Source: Anthostomella pinea
Taxonomy: Eukaryota > Ascomycota > Sordariomycetes > Xylariales > Xylariaceae
NCBI GenBank assembly: GCA_963556695.1
Contig: CAUWAG010000003.1
Span: 8,432,001 to 8,496,000 of the forward strand
Reading direction: 5' to 3'
Length of the DNA stretch: 64,000 nt
Shown: positions 25,332 to 36,799 of the stretch, one piece after another
How positions within the stretch are numbered: position 1 is the first letter of the stretch
Layout: the number at the start of each line of letters is the position of its first letter
Program-made: the position numbers and the translations under genes
The notes under the pieces: generated by a model
Database searches by the model: none
What the model was told of the DNA's origin: nothing
The model's input: only the letters and a program-made list of their open reading frames with translations

Positions 25332-27086
25332 ATGTCCTCTCAAGACCCTTGCGCGAATCCTCTACTTCTCGGCTGGGTGAAAGAATGGGTCGACGTAGCC
25401 CGCGAGCGCAACTCGAAAGGCGTGACAACGTACAACAACGCCTACAAAGCTCTCAAAGCCTGCCCTATCAAATTCCAGCACCCTTCTCAACTGCAGCAGT
25501 TGAAGGGCTTCGGCCCCAAAATATGCGATCGTCTGACCGAGAAGCTGAAGCAGCATTGCGAGGAGAATAGCTTGCCCATGCCTAAGAGGCCCAAGCAATC
25601 TCGGAATGACGCATTGGCCGGTCTGAACGACGAGGACGACGATCTTCAGGCAAGACCAGCAAAGAAGCCGAGGAAAGCGAAACCATATGTGCCTACACTG
25701 CGGTCGGGTGCCTACGCTCTGGTGCTTGCTCTGGCTACGCTCGATGAGGATGCCGCGGTCGGTATGACAAAGGCCCAGCTAATCGAAGCCGCACAACCGC
25801 ATTGCGACTCGTCGTTCATGGCCCCGAGTGACCCGACCAAATTCTACACCGCCTGGAACTCCATGAAGACTCTGCTCGATAAAGATTTCGTCTACGAAAA
25901 GGGCCGGCCCCTGAGAAGATACGCTCTATCAGATGAGGGGTGGGAAGTGGCGAAACGTATCCAGCAGACCACCGATGCTGGGCCGTCGAGACCGGCTCCG
26001 CCACAAAGACCGGAACTTATACCCCAAGCAGTTGAGGAGGTACTGGCTCGTCCGGCCGTGCGATCGCCCTCAGTGGAGGTGGAGAGTCAACCCCAACAAC
26101 AGTCGAGCTACGCGAATGTGGTTGCAGATGGAGATGGCACATCGGCTAGCGCAGCGTTGCCTAATTTTGGACCGATCCGATTGGCGCCAGGGTCATTCAC
26201 CGTTCACTTGGTGTTGGATGTCCGTGAGATCCGAGCGAAGACCGACAGAGATTATATGCAACAAGAGCTCAGCAAGAAAGGGGTCGAGCCAATCATGCGA
26301 TCACTTGAACTAGGAGACGCGCTGTGGGTCGCAAAATGTCACGATCCCAACTTTCTCCCCCGCCTTGGCTCTGAAGGAGACGAGATCGTGCTGGACTGGA
26401 TCGTCGAGAGAAAAAGACTAGACGACTTGATTTTCAGTATCAAGGACGGCCGTTTCCACGAGCAGAAATTTCGACTGAAGCGGTCGGGCGTTAAGAACGT
26501 CGTGTACATTGTCGAGGAAATGTGCATGGATGCGACGCACTTTCAGAAATGGGAAGAAGCTGTCGACTCCGCCATGGCGTCAACCCAAGTAGTCAATGGC
26601 TACTTCCTGAAGAAGACGCAAAAGATGGACGACACGATTCGATATCTCACACGGATGACTATGCTTCTGAAGAAACAGTACGAAAGCAAGTCGCTGTTCG
26701 TCATCCCAACACAGGTGCTCACTGCTCAAAACTACCTCCCGCTGCTTGATCATCTCCGCGAAAAGGACCCCGTCGCTGGCCACTATATCAGCTACCCTGC
26801 CTTTGCATCGATGGCTTCGAAATCAGACTCGATTACGCTGCGCGACCTGTACCTGAAGATGCTCATGTGCACTAAACAGGTCACTGGGGAGAAGGCACTG
26901 GAGATGCAGAAGAGATGGAAGACGCCGCACGACTTCGTGAAGGCTTATGAGAACTGCGGCGCCGGGGAAGACGGCAAGAAGAAGAAACGAGAGCTGGTCT
27001 TTGGGCAGATGGGCAACCTGGTTGGAAGGAGAAAGATCGCGAAGACCCTCAGTCACAAGATTGCAGAGGTCTGGGGCGATGTCTAG
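25332..27086 (+). CDS. mus81: MUS81 structure-specific endonuclease subunit
   Basis: Predicted 584-aa, single-exon catalytic subunit of the Mus81-Eme1/Mms4 nuclease, which cuts 3' flaps, replication forks and Holliday junctions. N-terminal helix-hairpin-helix about 50-75 (LQQLKGFGPKICDRL), a KKPRK basic patch (about 111-115), and a winged-helix region about 125-210. The ERCC4/XPF nuclease core starts near 290 with LVLDVRE and carries the catalytic ERKxxDD motif VERKRLDD (358-365). The C-terminal tandem HhH region ends at GRRKIAKTLSHKIAEVWGD. The length is near that of fungal homologues. The start is the first ATG of the frame and gives the conserved N-terminus CANPLLLGWVKEW. Confidence 0.95.
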   Translation: MSSQDPCANPLLLGWVKEWVDVARERNSKGVTTYNNAYKALKACPIKFQHPSQLQQLKGFGPKICDRLTEKLKQHCEENSLPMPKRPKQSRNDALAGLNDEDDDLQARPAKKPRKAKPYVPTLRSGAYALVLALATLDEDAAVGMTKAQLIEAAQPHCDSSFMAPSDPTKFYTAWNSMKTLLDKDFVYEKGRPLRRYALSDEGWEVAKRIQQTTDAGPSRPAPPQRPELIPQAVEEVLARPAVRSPSVEVESQPQQQSSYANVVADGDGTSASAALPNFGPIRLAPGSFTVHLVLDVREIRAKTDRDYMQQELSKKGVEPIMRSLELGDALWVAKCHDPNFLPRLGSEGDEIVLDWIVERKRLDDLIFSIKDGRFHEQKFRLKRSGVKNVVYIVEEMCMDATHFQKWEEAVDSAMASTQVVNGYFLKKTQKMDDTIRYLTRMTMLLKKQYESKSLFVIPTQVLTAQNYLPLLDHLREKDPVAGHYISYPAFASMASKSDSITLRDLYLKMLMCTKQVTGEKALEMQKRWKTPHDFVKAYENCGAGEDGKKKKRELVFGQMGNLVGRRKIAKTLSHKIAEVWGDV

Positions 27087-28170
27087 CATTGCGACCAAGA
27101 GCTCTTACACTCTACCTTGCGCTACCTTGTTCCCGAAAATTTCGCCGGTCCCGTATTTCTAAGTAGGTGGTCGGACACCCTTAAACATTCTGGTTTTATT
27201 GACGCGCTTCAGCCCCGACTGGGTCTGGCTCGGGTCATAGGGCAGCTCTCAGAAGATTGTACGATACATTTTGCTGTTCATCGCTACCATCAATGATGCC
27301 GCACATGTCTAAGTAGCCGTCTATGATAGAACTCAGTTGTTCCCCCAATCCCGCGCCCCATTGTCGCGTGCGAAATTTTGGAGAGCCTTGAACGTGTTAC
27401 CATACCTCTGCATCTTCCAGCCGAGACCGCTGCAAGACCTTCATTTCGCAAGACGGTGACCCATGGGGACATGGCTTGTTGACATGCGCCAGAGTTGATG
27501 GCGTGCATCACCAACCGCCACTCCTGCTTCTGCTCATATACAATCACCCCTCAAAAGCCGTTGTGGGTACAGTATCTCAAGGCACTCATTAAAGCACAAA
27601 CGAAGGATCTATAATAAGCACCTTGGAATAGACAGTTTTGAAGGTGTTTAGCATTCTTTTTGACTGTTCCATGAGGTGCTATTGATCCAGTTACTCATTA
27701 TTTTTACATCACTGAATCGGACCGTGGCCCAACTGATGCTACTAGTTATGTGCTCTCATACCCCAGCACTGGAAGAGCGCTATAGACGTGGACAAAGACG
27801 TGTTTGGACTGTGGACGAGACAAAGCATCAGGCGGCTTGACTATTCGAGACTGCGTCTTTCTCATTTGACACAATAGTATTGTGGAACCAGCCAGAGGCG
27901 TCGGAGGCTGATCGTGTACCGGGATCCCGGAAGGATTTGCTCAATATCATGTCTCAAGTTGAGTATTACACGTGTCAGTCATATATAGGTAGGTACTCAC
28001 TTAGGAAGATGACCACGTCTGGGAAGGAACCGGATTCAAATCGCTCTCCTTCCAAAATAGGTTGTTGTATATGAGAGGTAGCAGCAATCCACCCCAAACC
28101 ACATAGCTAGGTACGGTAAGTAACCCATCCGCCTAACACCAACGGACCCCTATTTCCCAACACAGCAGAA
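27087..28170. other. intergenic
   Basis: About 1.08 kb between MUS81 and the next open frame. No gene or RNA is recognised. Confidence 0.4.
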
Positions 28171-28896
28171 ATGACCCTCGACACCCCCAGCACGCCCGAG
28201 CGCGAGACTATCGAGGACCACCGCCTCCTTCGCCGGCCACACTCCGACCCCAGCATCGACCTCGAGTTCATCGAACCATACCTCCTAGGTCCCAAGCCAC
28301 ACAACTGGCAATGCAACACCATCAACGCACCACCACCAGACAACCACCACCAGGAACGTCTACTAAACAGCTACGCCGTCTCGCTCTCGGAGGGGGCCTA
28401 CGTGACCATCTGCGTCGCGCTCACCGACGGCGACCAGCCCGGGGCGCCGCGTTTTACGGAAATGCTGTACCGTGACATGACCGCTGACAACTATCGCGCA
28501 GCAGTAGCAGCCGGAAACCACCTCGACCTCCAGACCCTGCGGTTCCTGGGTGTGAAGCATGTGACTCATCAAAAAACGCGAAATGTCATCGAGTACATAT
28601 TCACACATGCTGGGATGGACTGGCTTTCCCGGGGCAGCCGTGTGGAGGTTACGCCTCAAGCTAGGGATTTGGATTTCGAGTTGCTAATGTTGTCTAACCC
28701 CTTTACGCGCGGGCAGGTGAGCTTGCTGAGGCACTATAACTATAGTCGGAAGACTGGAGGAAGTGCGTACGTGAAGCGTGTGATTTTCATCTCGGAGGGC
28801 TATGATGGTCCTGCTGAAGGGAGGTCCCGCTGGCAGCCCATGGTGCATATTGTTACCGAGCTTGGCCGGCCGAGCGCTTGTGAGACTGTTGAATAA
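28171..28896 (+). CDS. hypothetical protein, 241 aa
   Basis: I do not recognise this protein. It is a single open frame of 241 codons from ATG to TAA with fungal-like codon use (C/G-rich third positions in the first half). The N-terminus is polar and disordered (TPSTPERETIEDHR), followed by a His/Pro/Asn-rich stretch and an alpha/beta-like body (AYVTICVALTDGD, RVEVTPQARDLDFELLML, VKRVIFISEGYDG). No signal peptide or membrane segment is seen. GC-rich coding character drops in the last third. It may be a lineage-restricted gene; transcription is unproven. Confidence 0.5.
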   Translation: MTLDTPSTPERETIEDHRLLRRPHSDPSIDLEFIEPYLLGPKPHNWQCNTINAPPPDNHHQERLLNSYAVSLSEGAYVTICVALTDGDQPGAPRFTEMLYRDMTADNYRAAVAAGNHLDLQTLRFLGVKHVTHQKTRNVIEYIFTHAGMDWLSRGSRVEVTPQARDLDFELLMLSNPFTRGQVSLLRHYNYSRKTGGSAYVKRVIFISEGYDGPAEGRSRWQPMVHIVTELGRPSACETVE

Positions 28897-30645
28897 CTTA
28901 GGTACTGATCCTGGAGGTAGGTGCTAATACTGACAGATACACTGGGCCTTTAACTTAGAAGTCTGGGGTGGCGAGCCCTCACACTGGGAATTATTCATCA
29001 AAGCATGTAGTTAGAGGACACGTCCGGAATAAGCACCATACCCAAAGCCACCTGGTACTGCTCCCAAGCGAATGTTTGAGTGTTGCGCTGAAGAGCAAAA
29101 GTGCTGGGTCACGACATCGACAGTCGGGTTCGAACAGTGAACGTCCAGCACCCCTTGGCTCGAAATTAAAAAAATCAAGGTTTAAAGCCGAGGTGTCTCC
29201 CATGGGAGCTCCGTGATACCACAAGTGGCATACGGCAGGTTATTCTCTACTCCGCTAGGAAATTTGCCTACTGTTGCTCTATATATGTCACTTGGTCTAG
29301 CACCTGGCTCATGGAAACGGGTCACTGGCGGGTGAGTCACAGAGTTTCTGGCTGTGGGCTCTCCTTTTCTATTCGCGGGAGGGTGATGGTGGCTGAATCT
29401 AAAACCGTGAAGGATGTGTATGCGACAATAAACGCGCTTCTCGGGCCCGTTGACGGAAATCTAAGGGTGATTGGATAAATCTGATAGCTGCGTGCACTTG
29501 AGGGCAGAGCGTGGTGTCCGAGTCGTGACCTGAGTGGACAGGCCATCTTCAGCTTTGGCTGCGAAGGCTGGGATCTGTGACTACCTAGGTAGACGCAAGT
29601 TCCGACTGCCAAAGTACCACTCCATTTTGGATCAGGTGAGATAATTCCTGGATAAATCCGGAATTGCGTTGAAGCCAGCGAGCGGGCTCTGGTTAGTATG
29701 CGGGATGTAAGTCAAGAACGCAGAAGATCGCAAGCAGTGGCCAGGTGCACCAGACCTTTGCCAGTTGTTGTTCCACCCCTAGCTGAGGGGACATGAGTAG
29801 CTGGCCCGATGCTACTATCACCTCTATGGTTTCCCATATGACTGGCAAAGTGTGACTGACACCAACATAACAGCTTCATGCCCATGTTGTTGACGCACAG
29901 CATCAGCATAGTACCGCGGAGTGTGTTGCTTGCAATGATCACTAGCAGCAGCGTCATCACTGATTCCTGCCGTTTTACGTTTATCAAACATGTCCAAAGA
30001 TCAGTTGATTCATCTGACATATCCGCGTTTCAGTTTCTTGACCACATATAAATGGGGGGAAGGCAGCAGCCAAGTCGCGGAACATCTTACCGACTCATTG
30101 TACAGATCCAGCTGCGTACCCCATCTTTTGATGGGCTCCTATTTATTTATATATAATCTTGCCCTAGTACTCAATTGATGGCTGGCTACACTGTGTGTTC
30201 ACTAGTTCTGCTCTGGCGACTGCCTCATGCTATATAGGACCGGATCCTAACCATGCAGAATCTTCATCTTCATCACCCGCCAGTCGTTTACTTCACCTCG
30301 ACTTCATGCACGATCAGAGAGTGCCAGTCAGCGCGGGACCACGTTTGAGGAGCCACACCGCCACAAGCCTGACTATAAGGCGACGCAAGCCTTCCCTGAC
30401 ATTACTCGCGGCGGTGAAGTTGAGGTCCAGTCTCCCACTGCCTCAAAGGGTCCGGTCAAGAAGAGTCTTGCGAAGAGGGCTGCTCCCAAGGCTCAACCCC
30501 AGGGAGGGAAGCGGCGCAAGACGGTCAGGAACAAGGATCTAACCAATGATCTAACCAATGATCTAACCAATGATCTACCAATGCCGGATCTTTACACAAG
30601 CTACCGGCATAGGTTGCCCCTAGCCCTGCAGAGATTTCGGACAAT
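28897..30645. other. intergenic, including a low-complexity Arg/Lys-coding stretch at the right end
   Basis: About 1.75 kb without a confident gene. At 30330-30590 one frame reads through a basic stretch (KGPVKKSLAKRAAPKAQPQ) that ends in the GATCTAACCAAT repeat. It has no upstream ATG before a stop, so it could be an exon or relic linked to the HMG-like segment just downstream. Confidence 0.35.
30536..30579 (+). repeat. 12-bp tandem repeat GATCTAACCAAT, about 3.6 copies
   Basis: Three full direct copies (30536, 30548, 30560) plus a partial one. In the basic frame they encode repeated DLTN. Confidence 0.9.
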
Positions 30646-31059
30646 ATGGAGGAAGCGCACATCTCCCGTCCCTGCAACGCCTGGATCTTGAAACGTCTCC
30701 TTTTCTACCAAGGTATGCTTACAGCCCTATTCCCAAGCATTGGATTGAGCTGACCAGAGACCTCCAAAGCGACCCTTGCGCTGGCTGATCTCACCAACCA
30801 CGCAGATGAAGAGGTCACAGCCAGATTCCGGGGTGAGAAGAAGAAGAAAGGTCTGCGGGCTGGTGTACGTCCCGAAATCCCGGATGAGCACTGCGATGAG
30901 CACGGTCGACCGCCTACAAGAGGCCGCCGAAGAACCCGATGCCCAGCGGAGACGTGGCTACACCTACCAGCTCATTGTGGTACCCTGCACGCAGGTACAC
31001 GACCTCGGCCCGCCGCGCCCGCTGCGATACCGCGACGGATACCTCGAGGCCAAGGCTGA
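30646..31059 (+). pseudogene. HMG-box-like (mating-type-like) gene remnant or diverged gene
   Basis: Exon 30646-30712, a 45-nt intron with GTATGC donor, GCTGAC branch and CAG acceptor, and exon 30758-31059 give a 122-aa frame. Its start, HISRPCNAWILKRLLFYQETSK followed by LADLTNHADEEVTARFR, resembles helices 1-2 of the fungal MAT-type HMG box (RPxNAxILYR ... N..EVS). The expected third helix is found in a different frame: MSTAMSTVDRLQEAAEEPD then AQRRRGYTYQ near 30888-30970. A box split over two frames suggests a frameshift, so I call it a probable pseudogene. An undetected intron could rescue it. No usual mating-locus neighbours (APN2, SLA2) are in the window. Confidence 0.35.
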
Positions 31060-31259
31060 GAAGGATCGGAAGGCCAAGGCCGAGGAGGCGCGCTGGAAGG
31101 TGCACTCTACGCAGGTATATTGCAATTGTTTGGTATCTGTCTAAAGCTACAAAACATGTATAAGACTTTTGGTTGGTTTATGGCTCTAAATCTATCATTT
31201 GTGTACAATGTATCGTCTGACGTGTATCCCAAGTCCAAGCTTCGGTCCAGTCATACCGT

Positions 31260-32471
31260 CTATTCCTCGTCAAGTTGTCCAATGATGCGTAACTCTAGCT
31301 CCTGCGACTTGCAGGCCTCCTTCAGCTCCCAGGACAACGAGGGTTCGTCCCCCTCGACCACGATCATCGTTTTCAGGTTCCTGGCTGTGACTCCCTTGTT
31401 CTGAATGGCGTACAGCAGCAAGTCCGTCACCCCCTCATCTGTTCCCAGCTCATTGAAGAACTCCAGAGTCTCGAGCTCAGGCGGCAGACCGACCGAGTGC
31501 ATGCGTGGCTTCTTGGACGACTTTCCAAAGAGCTGGTAGTCCCAATTGACGCGTAGAGTCTTGAGTGCGACGAAGTCTCTCATGCGCAAGGCCTTGAAGC
31601 CGCTCAGGGATGGAAAGTCGATGAGGATTGACTGCAATGAATGACTCGCCGAACTCAGTGCGCATATGTAGTCGGCGATGTTGTCAGAGCTGTCTACCAG
31701 CTCCGGCACCGGTTCTGGTACCTGGGTCATGACGAACTCCTTGAGGGCTTCGGGGAACTCGAGAATGTCAGAGAGCGCGTCATCATTGATATCGCACTCG
31801 ATAAGGTGCAGCTTCTTGAGTGCTGTCTGGTGAGGCTGTTCGATAAAATCGAAGCCCCGATGGTCCAATTTAGCCCTCTTGATGATCAGCGTCTCGAGCG
31901 TCGGGTGCGCGAATATGTGGATATTTTCCTGCAGATCCCAGTATTGATCGTCCGGGCACTGGTAGAACAGTGTGCACGTCTTCAGGTAGGCCAAGTCGAA
32001 CGGACCGTTGAACAAAGTACCGATACCATGAAGTAGAGTGTCCGGCACCGAGATGTCGAGCATCTCCAGATTCGACATGGTCGAGATAGCGCGGGACAGT
32101 CCGTCGAAAAGTGAGGGAGCGTAGTGGGACCCGTGGACCGGGGCATCTAGACGGAGGTGCGATAGCTCGGATTCTGGATACTCCAGCCTTACGCCGACAA
32201 TGAGAGACCCGCGCCGTGGGCGGCGGGCAAGAGACTGGCTGAAGGTGAGATGATGCTCTGGGGTGTCGAAATGGACGGTCTTGTACAACAGAGAGTCGGC
32301 CAGTACGTGGAATCGCTTGTTCAACCGAGACACATGGCAGAGATCACTCTTGGAGACTCTGCCGACTATCTCGAATATGTGTAGAAGAATATCGTCGGGT
32401 AGACAGGCAAGCTGGTCGGGATGAGGACCAGATGGAGCATCGTCGCCGTGCCCGTCACGATTGTGGGACAT
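31260..32471 (-). CDS. F-box protein
   Basis: Predicted 403-aa, single-exon F-box protein; such proteins usually recruit substrates to SCF ubiquitin ligases through Skp1. The F-box lies at about residues 20-65 (LACLPDDILLHIFEIVGRVSKSD, then LCHVSRLNKRFHVLADSLLYK). The rest has irregular leucine-rich stretches (LETLIIKRAKLDHRGF, LKKLHLIECDINDD, LETLEFFNEL) like fungal LRR/F-box proteins. The frame extends 17 codons upstream to a GTG, but the first ATG is at 32471. The substrate is unknown; such proteins evolve quickly in fungi. Confidence 0.8.
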   Translation of the reverse strand: MSHNRDGHGDDAPSGPHPDQLACLPDDILLHIFEIVGRVSKSDLCHVSRLNKRFHVLADSLLYKTVHFDTPEHHLTFSQSLARRPRRGSLIVGVRLEYPESELSHLRLDAPVHGSHYAPSLFDGLSRAISTMSNLEMLDISVPDTLLHGIGTLFNGPFDLAYLKTCTLFYQCPDDQYWDLQENIHIFAHPTLETLIIKRAKLDHRGFDFIEQPHQTALKKLHLIECDINDDALSDILEFPEALKEFVMTQVPEPVPELVDSSDNIADYICALSSASHSLQSILIDFPSLSGFKALRMRDFVALKTLRVNWDYQLFGKSSKKPRMHSVGLPPELETLEFFNELGTDEGVTDLLLYAIQNKGVTARNLKTMIVVEGDEPSLSWELKEACKSQELELRIIGQLDEE

Positions 32472-34051
32472 GTCGACCAAAGTCTGTAGAAGGTGACTTC
32501 GATAGGTAGGAGTGACCGACACCTCGATCGTCTGAGATTCGCTTGTCCTATCTTACTACCGTACCAGTTACGACCACTTGTCGTCGAGCGGATGTTCAGT
32601 ATTCATCTGGTGACGTGGGAAAAGTTGTAGATGGGCTGATGGGTGGGTGACGCATGGCGACTGTCGGTTGCCTGCCAGCCTGCAGGGTTGATGGGATGAT
32701 GGCTGTGGGGAGGCGGATTCCGATGGCACTTATCGATAATCCAGAGCATCTGCTGCGCCGTGATTGGTCAGCCTTAACAACAGCTGAGGCCGCTGCGATG
32801 CACTAAAATTAGCGCGATCCCCCCACGTTTACTAATGGAATGGTCCGAAGATTCAAGACAGGCGGATGACCTTCAGGAATCTCCCACCACATCATCCCAC
32901 CGTCGAAAACATGCGACGAATATTTCTTCTCACGTGACTGCAGTGCGTTCCCACCATGTATTTATCTCAAGGTGCAGAAGAGGGGCTCACGCAATGAACC
33001 TAAAATCCGATAAGCGATACATGACGAGGGCCAGGTAAATTCGATCGCCATGTTTGCTTGGGCTGAGGGACGCCCATAACCTGGACCGGCATCGAGTTAC
33101 GTTGGATGATCTGGCGAATCCTCGTCGTCGCAGGAGTCCTAGAATCAGGAGGTGTCGCTTCCACCTGATCCTTCGCGCTATACTTAGCATATGTTGTCAG
33201 AGAATTCGAAGGAGTTTTCGAATTGGCGACTGGTGTCAAAGAAGTATGCACCTCCTCATGGGCAGCGCAATCATCGCGTGCGTGCGGCGAAGACGGTATG
33301 GGATTACGCCGATGGAAATTTGACCGAATGCAGAGAAGAGGAAATATCTTTTATTGCAAGACTGTTTGAGAACGCTTTGATGGTGTTATGCTCTCTCATG
33401 AGAAGTGCTCATGAAGTTTTCGAGGTTAGGACCTTTGAAGGACTTGTCGAGCAACGTCGGCTGCTGCGCGAAAGAGACGAGACGCCCGATGATCGCAGCA
33501 ACTCTGGCGAGAAACAAGAAAACGTCGCATTCTGCCTCTTTGACGTGTTTAACCAAGCGCATTGAGAAAGAAACCCGTTGCCTATCCAGCATGCCGGGTT
33601 CCCAATTTCTCTACCAGAATGTCTGGTTTAATTCTTGGTTCTGACGTCTTGCAATCTGCAAGATCTACCCCAATCGGGCGGATAACTGGGTGCGGAGGAC
33701 TCCCCTCCGTGGCACCTCGCAGAATGCAGCGACGAGCCTCACTTCCGTTCTCCCGGGTTCGCAACCAGCACATATCTCCTTCTTTACATATGTACCGAGA
33801 CCAATGATGTAGAGCCTTCCCCGCAGGGTGAGGCCTGGAGGTCTATGTCGGAGATTTCATAATCATGGCTATTACGCAATGGCAATGCTGTTAGTTGAGC
33901 ATCTCGCATGGCCAACGGCAAGGTTACACAGCGAAAGAAAATAATATTAAAGCTCTAGGGTCGCATCTGCGTTCGAACGGCGAACTGTCCCTCCTTGCCG
34001 TCATTGATCCAGGCAGTGTCCTTCACCGTCCAACAACAGATATCCCCAGCC
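32472..34051. other. intergenic
   Basis: About 1.58 kb. A 124-codon open frame from ATG 33191 to 33565 has mixed hydrophilic content and no recognised domain; I leave it uncalled. No RNA gene is seen. Confidence 0.4.
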
Positions 34052-35406
34052 ATGAAGTTGGACCTCTTCCTTCTGGCGGCAGCCGGCGCGCTCGCCTCGC
34101 CTTACCATGCCAGCCGCGCCCTCCTATCACCGGTCACGCGAAATGGGTCGAGCTTGTCAGTCGACGGAGCACCCTGGAAGGCAGTCGGGCCCAACATCTA
34201 CTGGCTCGGTCTGGATGAGAACGTCATCCCTCCAGCTGGTGCACCCTTTGATCCAGCGAATAATGCCAGTTACCCGACGAAAGAACGAATCACCGAAGCA
34301 ATGGCCACGGTGAAAGCTCTCGGCGGTACTATGGCTCGCGCGCATACGTTGGGCGTTAGCACGGGCAACCCGCTGAGTGTCTGGCCGGATCTCGGTGTTG
34401 TGAACGAACAAGCCTTCGACACCATCGACTGGGCTGTCTACCAGGCCGGCCGCTATGGAGTACGGCTATTGATGCCACTCGTCGACAACTACGTGAGTGC
34501 CTTGAAAAGCCCTCCATGGAAGACATTGGCTCACCCGTCTGTAGGACTATTACCACGGTGGTAAATACAACTTCTTGCGATGGGCTGGGTTCAACTTGAC
34601 GGGAGATGACAGCACCAATCCTGAGATCCAGCAGTTCTACACCAATGCCACGATAGTTGCCTCCTTCAAGGACTACATCGAGACTCTAGTGACACACAGG
34701 AATCAGTACAACAACCTGACCTACGCCGAAGACGCAACCATATTCGCCTACGAAACAGGCAATGAGCTTAACGGGCCCGTTTGGGGCGACGAGGACTGCC
34801 CAGCAGCCTGGGTCCAGGAAATCGCGCAGTTCGTCAAAGGGCTCGCCCCCGACAAGCTCGTCTTCGACGGCACCTACGGCATAAACGAGACACACCTCGC
34901 TATCGAAGAGGTAGATGTGTACTCAGACCACTTCTACCCCGTTGACACAACCAAGCTGCAGTCCGATATCCAGGCCGTCCAGAGCGCCGACAAGGTCTAC
35001 TTTGCGGGCGAATACGACTGGGTGGGCCAATCCGGCGGCGACACTCTCCAGTCGTTCTACCAGATCATCGAGGAGAGTCCCGCCGTGGGCGGAGATGCGT
35101 TCTGGAGTCTGTTCGGCCATAATGCACCGGGCTGCAGTGTAAGTACTTTACCCAGTCCCTCCGTCCCCTGGCGTTGTCAGTGATGGGTTCTGACATGATG
35201 CATCGCAGACGTTCGTGAACCACAGCGATGGCTTCACCCTGCAGTACAACAATCCGAATAACACAGCCTACACCACCAGCCGCATAGAGCTCATCAGACA
35301 GCACTTCGTGAAGATGAGCACGGGTAAGGAGATCAGTCTCAACGAGACGCTGCCGGTGGTGCCGTGCCCAGCCCCTGTATTGCGGCGGTGGACGAGCTCG
35401 TATTGA
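34052..35406 (+). CDS. secreted GH5 endo-beta-1,4-mannanase-like glycoside hydrolase
   Basis: Predicted 410-aa secreted enzyme of the GH5 mannanase type, expected to cut beta-mannan. Exons 34052-34492, 34545-35138 and 35209-35406, all phase 0. Signal peptide MKLDLFLLAAAGALAS. Seen: the N-terminal WKAVGPNIYWLGLDE block, TMARAHTLGVS, the acid/base glutamate in YETGNELNG, a DVYSDHFYP strand, and the nucleophile in YFAGEYDW; both catalytic glutamates are present. Several N-x-S/T sites suggest glycosylation. No carbohydrate-binding module is attached. Some relatives act on other mannosides, so the substrate is inferred. Confidence 0.88.
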
Positions 35407-35432
35407 ATTGAGGAAGCGCGCGTGTATAGCTA

Positions 35433-35638
35433 CACTCACCCCTCATAAGTCTCCGTCCGTCATGCTCCTGTCAACTTTTGAATATCAATGCGACATTCGT
35501 ATTAATGGAATCAGCACCCTGAATAAGCAGATCTAATATAATTAGCCCTGTTTGATGCTTATTCCAGACTGCTTATTTTATATATACACCTTTCGCTTGG
35601 TGAACGAGGGGTGTACGGAGACTTCTGGAGGTTCAGTG
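35433..35638. mobile_element. TA-flanked MITE, copy B (206 bp)
   Basis: Terminal inverted repeats starting CACTSA and containing TCATAAGTCTCCGT (right end diverged to CCAGAAGTCTCCGT), flanked by TA on both sides (35431-35432, 35639-35640). Internal GAATAAGCA / TGCTTATTCC form a second inverted pair. Same family as 38797-39008 and 56452-56673. No coding capacity. TA duplication suggests mobilisation by a Tc1/mariner-type transposase. Confidence 0.75.
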
Positions 35639-35640
35639 TA

Positions 35641-36305
35641 CCTACTCAAGTAGCTTTGTAGACTATGTGGCAATACGAGGACACTATACAAGGCCATCGA
35701 CCTATCCATGCATTGCTCGAACGCGCCAATGGAGAACTGTACCGCCGACGACGACGTAAGATGGAGTGATTCGAGCAGCCGCTATTCTGTAACCAACCGC
35801 ACATCCCCCCTGTGAATCATTGAAGACCCCTTTCCCTCGTATGAGCTCGTTCAACGGTGATTCTATGGACTTGTAACCGGTACCGACGTACCGCCAGCGT
35901 CAACAGGGAGAGAGACGAAGAGTCTCGTTTGTAAAGCTGAGAATACCTACCGAGTAGGTATGTGGTTGTTGAAAAACTGGCGCGGGCAACTAGGACCAAC
36001 AAACAGGCCTGTGTAGAACTGGTGAAGCCGGACACAGCAACGTCTCCTTACCGTACTCCCTTGCCCAGGCGCCGCTACAAGTATTCGGTCTCGCATTATC
36101 GTAATCAAATAGATGATATGAAGCTAGCTGGGTGTTTGGTAGGGGGGAGGAAGCGTGGACTGTTGTTTGTAGTGAACGAAGTTTTGCCACGTAGCTTGCA
36201 AGGTTACTCAGTTCCAGTGTGTGGGTCTAGAAGTGACTGTATGAGACCTAGTAAGAACCGAAATTCTCAACAATTCGGGGAACGCTTCGGATGATTCCAG
36301 CTATA
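35641..36305. other. intergenic before tRNA-Arg
   Basis: No supported gene between the MITE and the tRNA. Confidence 0.4.
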
Positions 36306-36395
36306 GCCCGGCTAGTTCAATGGTAGAACGTCAGACTTCTACGTCTTATCTAGACTGTTATCTGAAGGCTGCGGGTTCGAGCCCCGCGTTGGGTT
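36306..36395 (+). tRNA. tRNA-Arg (anticodon TCT) with 18-nt intron
   Basis: Cloverleaf read by eye: acceptor GCCCGGC/GTTGGGT (three G-T wobbles), D-arm GTTC/GAAC, anticodon stem TCAGA/TCTGA with loop CT-TCT-A, then an intron after position 37, and T-arm GCGGG-TTCGAGC-CCCGC. Intron-bearing tRNA-Arg(TCT) is usual in ascomycetes. The anticodon reads AGA. A TTTT terminator follows at 36399-36402. Confidence 0.92.
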
Positions 36396-36510
36396 TACTT
36401 TTGCTGAATTTATCTTTTGATTCCGACGGTTTTCTATCCTGCAAGAATGTTTGCCGACATACCAGCGATTTGGTTGGAGTTGTCCGAATTAAGGGATGTA
36501 TTTGATGTTA

Positions 36511-36567
36511 GCTGATGGCTAGGCCCAGTTTGATGACCGCCAATGTTCATTCCCCTTGATCGCAGTG
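36511..36567 (+). repeat. direct repeat, copy 1
   Basis: About 57 bp beginning GCTGATGGCTAGGCCC and ending CGCAGTG, repeated at 36800-36857 with roughly 85% identity by eye. Confidence 0.8.
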
Positions 36568-36799
36568 GCAAAGTCCTCACCACGATTTGTCGTTCTATTT
36601 CCTACGTTTCTTCTGCGCCGGCGCGGACGCGGGCACGGGCACGGGCGAGGTTTACGGGGCGGCTGATTGAAAAGGTGCTTTGGCAGGCACGAAGGTGACG
36701 TCCCGGTAGAAGTCCCCGTGACTGCCACTTTTGCCAGCTCAAAGTGACCGGCAGCGACCGGCAACACCGCGCGGCCAATACCTGGCACTTTTGACGTGA

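Noticed and set aside
28936..29060. possible fourth copy of the TA-MITE (TACACTGGGCC start, GGAATAAGCA inside)
   Set aside because: The diagnostic CATAAGTCTCCGT block is missing and no right end was found.
33191..33565. 124-codon open frame with mixed hydrophilic content
   Set aside because: No recognised family and no flanking exon support; possibly an exon of an unknown gene.
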